Positions 58,202-64,000 of a stretch of 64,000 bases of DNA are shown piece by piece. The stretch is from Siphonodentalium dalli (taxonomy: Eukaryota > Mollusca > Scaphopoda > Gadilida > Siphonodentaliidae). The stretch is from NCBI GenBank assembly GCA_032622095.1, contig CP136067.1, positions 174,748,556 to 174,812,555 on the forward strand, read 5' to 3'. Every line of letters begins with the position of its first letter. Within the stretch, counting starts at the first letter, position 1. The notes below the pieces were generated by a model. The model made no database searches, was not told the origin of the DNA, and was given only the letters and a program-made list of their open reading frames with translations. Position numbers and translations under genes: made by a program.

Positions 58202-58429
58202 TTAGTATGGAATATTGAAATGGTCTGTGCATGCAGATATCTCAGCCATGAGTTAAGAAATCTAAATGAAATTTTGGTATATATGTTTACCATCTGGAGC
58301 ACTTACCAAATACGTTTCATATGCATTGTTCATATTTTGTATGCCTAGTTTTCACCAGGTTACAACCACCAAACTTTTCTCCTCGTAATAAAATAAAATA
58401 TACTACTGTGTATTAATACAAAAATTCTC

Positions 58430-58620
58430 TTATGTGAGCCTCCCATAGGGAGCCATGCATATATAAGAGAATACATTGGCCTAACAATATTTACCTTGAC
58501 CTTGTAAGCCAGTGCATTCTCTTATATATGCGAGGCTCCCTATGGGAGACTCGCATATATAAGATAATGCACTGGCACAGGGTCTAACGCTGCACCAGCA
58601 CGGTTCCCACCAGGAAAGGG
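58430..58620 (+). mobile_element. 5'-truncated piggyBac-like MITE subfamily 2, upstream of exon 13
   Basis: Right end with GGAAAGGG and TTAA (58621-58624) is intact, while the left terminus is missing and the first hairpin is damaged. It ends 41 bases before the exon 13 start. Confidence 0.7.
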
Positions 58621-58665
58621 TTAATGGCTAGCTCTTGTTTCATGATTATTTCACTTAAAATACAG

Positions 58666-58817
58666 GTGCTCCTGGTCGAGATGGAAATTTCGACAGTAAA
58701 GCCAGGAATTTCCAGATCCACGCTGCTCAGCTGGCAGACACTGCTAACATGGTGGCAACAGCTGGAGGATGCAAGAACAAGAAAACCGTCGAAGGAATAT
58801 TCCAAACATCTAAACAG
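58666..58817 (+). CDS. VCL: Vinculin exon 13 (residues 510-560), last exon in window
   Basis: Exon of 152 bases, acceptor AAAATACAG, donor CAG|GTAAAC, phase 1 to 0. It encodes GAPGRDGNFDSKARNFQIHA, AQLADTANMVATAGGCKNKK and TVEGIFQTSKQ. It matches vertebrate [47 protein letters not shown]. The residues that should follow (vertebrate ARELTPQVVSAARIL) are not found in the remaining 5.2 kb, so the gene continues beyond the window. A piggyBac-like element with its TTAA ends 41 bases before the exon, and another starts 62 bases after it, leaving the exon tightly boxed in. Confidence 0.94.
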
Positions 58818-58879
58818 GTAAACCAATTTGGCCAAAGTTTGTGAAGTAAATGAACACATATATATGTACAAGTCTTTAA

Positions 58880-59271
58880 CCCTTTACCCAACAAACCGGC
58901 CAAAACCGGCCAAATAAAGCTTCAACAGCCTAAAATATCTTCGGTCTGTCTCAATAGAACCATACAAATATGGATATCATTGGAATCGGCTCCTTGACCA
59001 CATTGTGATAGTTACAGTTATGCCCTGTGCCAATGCATTCTCTTATATATGCGAGTCGACCATAGGTTGCCTCGCATATATAAGAGAATGCATTGGCCTA
59101 AAAAAAATCTTTTTTTAACACTTTTTACCATTTTTTCTTACATTCTTTAACAATTTTATAATTTTTAATGTATTAAGCCAATGCATTCTCTTATATATGC
59201 GAGGCGACCTATGGTCGACTCGCATATATAAGAGAATGCATTGGCACAGGGCCGTTCTGTTGGGTAAAGGG
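58880..59271 (+). mobile_element. piggyBac-like MITE just downstream of exon 13
   Basis: TTAA at 58876-58879 and 59272-59275, both hairpins complete. It starts 62 bases after the exon 13 donor. Confidence 0.86.
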
Positions 59272-59295
59272 TTAATAGGTCGCAAATAATATACA

Positions 59296-59792
59296 ACACG
59301 GTGGGGAATCACGTGGTTTCAAGTTGATGAGTATCACGCATTCAAAATGGCCGAGGAGATCTAAAACGCGACCAGAAGCGAGGAAAAAAGGTAATAAACT
59401 AAGCTATGACAATTCACATAGTATTTCCACAGCTACAAGCAGATGGTATACTATTATTCAAACAAACTGATACCTCATTTATGTCCAAATTCACATTTGT
59501 TTGCTCTAACATTCTGACCAAAGTTGTTAGTCGAAGGATTTTCCAAGATGTATGGACTGGTGTATTCCAAGCACCTCCGACTGGCAAATTTGGTCAGAAT
59601 GTTTTAGAAAACCACTAAGTATTTCCGAACAAATAAGGTATCAACTTGTTTCAAAAATAAACCAGCATTTACTCGTAACAGTCAAACTGCTATGTTTTGT
59701 GTCAGTTCCTCGTATATTATGATTTTGTGCATTTTCACATTTTGAATGCTTGGTACTCACCAACCTCGAAACCATGTCATTCCCCACCGTGT
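59296..59792. mobile_element. TIR element, intron 13
   Basis: Left ACACGGTGGGGAATCACGTG..CATTCAAAATG (59296-59350) is complementary, with about six mismatches, to 59739-59792. Family unknown to me. Confidence 0.68.
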
Positions 59793-61417
59793 ACAAGTGG
59801 TGTATACAAATGTGACAGACCGATGACCCTAGTATCCAAGTAGTCAAGCATCTACAGATTAAAGGCTCGGAGGTGGAATAGGACAAGCATGATATCTCGG
59901 GGGAATTGTATTTACTTATACACTATTTGGGTGAATACATAATGAGGTGTTTGATAATACACATTGGGATTAGTCCCGCTGTTATGGTCATTTCCTATGA
60001 CCATGTATGGTAGCCAACTTCATTGTGTGATTGCCATGGCTGGGAATAACACACAAGGTTCTCATTTGGGACAGAGTCTGATATTCTGGTCTGTTCTTAT
60101 GATCTGAATATTGGTATTATCTATATATGTATGACTCCTCAATATAGTATAGGTGTTATCTCACAAGTTATAAATATTTGTGTTTTGTGTTTCCCTACTT
60201 TAAATATACCCATTAGTAATCCCAGGGGGCCAGTGCACGTTTTTGCTCAAAAAGTGGGTACTGTGCTTACTCACGAGTGAGTACACCCCTGTGCAAAACT
60301 TCAGCAAGCCTTCAGGTGCCGACCTACCATCATATTATATACAAATACCATGTTTTGTATATAATAAAGATAACAATGTGTTTTCGAGGATGGGCTTACT
60401 GACGGGTGTATACAGTATGCTAAAGATTGTATATTATGTTATAAAAAAAATGAATTTTTTGCCTTAAATTATACATTTTTAATATTCATTTACATATATT
60501 ATGTGTATATGAACAATGTAAATGAATAAACATATTGAAACTAATGTGATCAGAATAGGTTGATTTCTTGTTTCATTTTGACTTATTCAAAGAAAATAAG
60601 AATGGAAAATAAATGCGACCCAATCATACATTTAAAGATGGTCTATCTCTTTCCAGAAAGTTTTATATAGTTTCGGGGGTATAAATAATAAATATGAATC
60701 GAGGACATGTGTCCGGAAAGTATCTTATCAATTAATATAAATTTTATTTTAAATTTCTTATCACATCTGTGGGACAGGTTTGGTGTTCTATTTTTAGAAC
60801 ATAAATCCGCACGAAAACATTCGCATCATACCAAAACCATACCCAGAAGGAGAACTCTCTGTCTTGTTAGCACACTCAATCATGGCAAGTGGCATTTTGA
60901 CTACAGATTTCACCTTGATCTTACAATAGAAATAAACTGCTTTATTTTTATATGCACGTTTAAAATAATGTCCGTCCATCAGGAGCTCCATCCATCATTG
61001 GTCCATTTGATCTTATGTGCTATTTTATGTGTCGAATGAGGGCTTAAATGGAAAGTTTTTGCTAAGTGGTTTCCACTTATTATGGACCCCTCAAATTTGT
61101 CCAGAAGTGGTTTGTGTGTAGCCTAAAATTGATACCACTGTCCATATTTTGTCCAAAATAGTCCGAACTTGGACTTGGTATGTCCATCTTGTGTGGTTAC
61201 CACTGAGCAGAAACAATCCTCTGGGCCCTTATTAGACATACATATCACTTGAAGAATTCCAGCTACAAGGAGTCAATATATATGGCACACAAAACCAACA
61301 CTATTAAAACTATCAAAATAAATACTCAGAAATAAACCACATAAGTTTGCAACTATTCTATGGTTCAGACTGAAGTTCAGATTATAACATTCTGGTGAAA
61401 AATACAATACTATTGAC

Positions 61418-61628
61418 AAGCCTTGAAATAGGGTGTCTGTCATTTGCAGAATGAGGTCCCCAGAGGGTGAATTTAGTGATGCTACTCTGCATAGCGGTAT
61501 ACCTCAGCAGAATGAGGTTCCCAGAAGGTGAATTTGGTGATGCTAGCCCACTATGCAGGGTAGCATCACTAAATTCACCCTCTGGGGACCTCATTCTGCA
61601 AATGACAGACACCCTGTTTCAAGGCTTG
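61418..61628. mobile_element. GAATGAGGTCC hairpin element, intron 13, partly deleted
   Basis: Both terminal CAAGCCTTGAAATAG arms are present, but the right half of the first hairpin is lost (jump at about 61500). Confidence 0.78.
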
Positions 61629-61789
61629 ACTATTGATAAATATAAGTTTGGTGCACATGAGTGTCATTTGAAATTTCATATCACGCCTTTAGCCTTTGCA
61701 ATACTATGTTGTTGGAAATTAATAACCACTTAAGACATAGTCCTATTTGCACTGTACCACTTAGGATATTCCTTAGGAAATTATATACA

Positions 61790-61905
61790 CTTAAGAACTG
61801 GCCACATAAGAAATTAAACACTTAAGGAAAAGAAATTAACCACATAAGGAAAAAAAATTAACGACATAAGGAAAAAAAATTAACCACATAAGGACAAAAA
61901 TCACA
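61790..61905 (+). repeat. Short tandem repeat, CCACATAAGGAAAAAAAATTAA
   Basis: About five copies of a unit of 20 to 22 bases, CACATAAGGAAAAAAATTAA, degrading at both ends. Confidence 0.75.
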
Positions 61906-62150
61906 TAAGGCCAAAAAAAAAAGTGTTTTGGTTCTCGGGCAATTTTTTTTTTCAAATCAATGAGGGAGGAAGGGTTTTATTTTTATTTTTTATTTTTTTC
62001 TGCGCATAGTAAGCATGGACAAAGATACCTTCCTCTGTCTAGTAATAACCAGAAAGGTAGAGGGAACTGTTATGCATATAAACTCATTTAGTCTTATATA
62101 AAAATGACATTGTACTACCAGTGTATGACTGGGATTACCTAACAATATAA
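61904..62150. mobile_element. Left fragment of the 47508-type Harbinger-like element
   Basis: After TAAGGCCAAAAAAAA it follows 47508-47745 (TTCTCGGGCAATTTT, GGAAGGGTTTTATTTT, CATAGTAAGCATGG) and then diverges; no matching right end is seen. Confidence 0.6.
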
Positions 62151-62329
62151 AATGCCCCTGACATAACTACTGTTATTGTTGTCTAAAAACTGATACCTCC
62201 CCATTCTAATATGTGATCCTGAATATATGTAGTCCTGTGCCTTTCAATTGTATAAAGTTACAATTAGTGTAAGTTGTTCACAATGACTAATTGTAAGAAG
62301 AGCATGAGGATCAGCTAATCATTTTTATG

Positions 62330-63160
62330 TTTACCCATACCATAGTATGGTAAACATAGTGTCTTTGCCCGGATTGACCACTCGTCGTTCGTCCGTCTGT
62401 CCGTCTGTCTGTCTGTCTGTCCGTAGACACTTTACGAGTAATGCGATAACTCAAACATTTTCTATCCGATCGAAACCAAATTTTGTATATGGGTTTCTCA
62501 GCCCATAATACAGATCGAGTTCGAATTTGGGTTTGATCCGAGTTTTTGTTACAGAGTTATGGCCCTTTTTCAACTTAGAATTCACGCATTCTGCCATAAC
62601 TCAAACATTGGAACCAAATTTGGTATGTGAGTTTCGCAGCCAAAAATACAGATCGAGTTCGAATATGGGTTTGATCCGATTTATTTTAAAGGAGTTATGA
62701 CCCTTTTTTCGAAAATAAAATAAATTAAAAAAAAATCCGATGCTCTAACCGAAATATTTTTTTGTCCGATTGTGTTCATATTTGATATGTAGGTTTATGA
62801 TGACACACCCCTCACCTGTATAGTTTTTGGTATTGATTGGTTGATCAGTTTAGAAAATAATTAACCCTTTACACACATGCTATCCAATGCAATAAGTTGA
62901 ACATATTTCTTCTGATCTGCCTCATATTTCTTTCCTAGGTTTTTCTTAGCACGTTCTTAGTCTGTATGGTATTGTTTAATTAACCCTTTTCACTCTTATG
63001 TTTACTTAGAATTCACCCAAGCTGCTATGACTCAAAACATTTTTCATCTGATCAACACAAAATTTGGTATATGAATTTATCACCCCTAAATACAGATCGA
63101 GTTCGAATATGGGTTTGATCCGATATATTTTAACAGAGTTATGACCCTTTATAATTCAAG
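62330..63160 (+). mobile_element. Helitron-like/tandem-body repeat, intron 13
   Basis: Starts with the GTTTACCCATACCATAGTAT..GGTAAAC hairpin, then GTCCGTCTGTC repeats, then at least three modules with ACAGATCGAGTTCGAAT and GAGTTATGACCCTTTTT (about 62505, 62645, 63085). Confidence 0.65.
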
Positions 63161-64000
63161 TAATTACTGCTGGGAATTTGAAGAGAACATATATCCCACA
63201 GCATTGTCTGTTATTGAAATGAGTTAATTATCACTATGACATTAGATACTACATGCTATAAAGCATGATAGTGGTACCACTGGCTGGCTGGACTTGTTAT
63301 CATAATTATGTCAAACTGTGATTGATTACTCACTCTCTGGTGGAGTTCTGCTTTCTGTGCAATATGAAGTTAACCCCTTTGTTGAAACAGGTTTATTACA
63401 TTAGCTATATGCACACACTATATGACACCTATTCTAAAATAATAAATTGGAATAGTCCATTGTTACTTTGTAGTGTTGTTTTACAGACATTGTTCTTTAC
63501 AAACACTGTTGTCTTATCTTAGACAAAAAATTATCCACACATTCCTTAGTTCCATAACATGATGTCATTGAAAATGATTAACCCTCTCCACACATCATAT
63601 GGTTTTGATGCTTTTCATTTAATCATTCTCCTATGTTATGTCCAGGTTGATGGTGATCCACTTTTGATTTGCATGGATTTGGGATTAAAATTAAACCATT
63701 CCATAGACACATATTATGCGATAGACAGATATAATATTATCCCTTTCACTTTGAGCCAGGTTCAGTAAGGGTTTCAATACATCACCAATTGAATATTCAT
63801 CATTAGAGGAAATGTCTTATTTTGAAATTCCCTCAATTGCATTTGGGCTCCAGGATAATATTAATGGTGCTGGTATTCTTGAGACTGACTTATTGTATGG
63901 GGTTCTAAATCCAATGACATGCTTTTCATAGACTATTTTGTGTTTATCAGTTCATTAGTTTGGGTAAGATTAACCCCATTCTATCCGATTTGATAACTCA

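Larger units (their letters stand above)
58818..64000 (+). other. Vinculin intron 13, partial
   Basis: No continuation of the vinculin head (an exon resembling ARELTPQVVSAARIL) is found by eye. It holds a piggyBac-like MITE, a TIR element, a GAATGAGGTCC element, a Harbinger-like fragment and a Helitron-like repeat. About 59800-61410 and 63170-64000 show nothing I can name. Confidence 0.8.

Noticed and set aside
63640-63768. Possible further vinculin exon after TCCAG
   Set aside because: The translation (VDGDPLLICMDLG...) does not resemble the expected vinculin segment and lacks a matching donor.

Overview
This is eukaryotic, AT-rich, intron- and transposon-dense DNA from an animal. It carries one recognisable host gene, the 5' part of vinculin (VCL) on the + strand. 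Thirteen coding exons run from the start codon at 2361 to 58817 and join without a frame break into 560 codons. They cover the talin-binding D1 domain, two central helical-bundle repeats and the start of the next head domain. The rest of the head, the proline-rich linker and the actin-binding tail are not in the window, so the gene must continue past 64000. Only two central repeats are visible, as I recall for nematode and fly vinculin, against three in vertebrates. With the intron style and repeat content this suggests an invertebrate, perhaps a mollusc or other marine lophotrochozoan. The species call is inference.

Layout: 1-2172 is upstream flank with degenerate repeats. Exon 1 is at 2361-2417. 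Intron 1 (22.7 kb) and intron 2 (10.4 kb) hold most of the mobile elements. Exons 3 to 13 are spread between 35633 and 58817. The last 5.2 kb is intron 13 with no further recognisable exon.

Mobile elements: nearly all are short non-autonomous DNA elements, many datable by nesting or by empty sites in duplicated copies. They include (a) piggyBac-like elements with TTAA flanks and two internal hairpins, (b) a near-perfect 200-bp palindrome family with TA flanks, (c) Harbinger-like elements with TAA/TAG duplications, (d) two hAT-like elements with perfect 8-bp target duplications, (e) a TA-flanked family starting CTCTTGGGCTCC, (f) a hairpin family built on GCAGAATGAGGTCC, (g) Helitron-like or tandem-body elements starting with a C-rich/G-rich hairpin, (h) one broken CR1/Jockey-like LINE, and (i) two tRNA-derived SINEs. 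No intact transposase is visible.

Most unusual feature: the 3' end of vinculin exon 5, with its splice donor, is tandemly repeated 26 times (40905-42940). Only the first donor leaves the vinculin frame open; use of any later donor reads into a stop codon. The spliceosome therefore faces 25 decoy donors, six of them with the stronger GTAAGT sequence. This is the best candidate in the window for something new.
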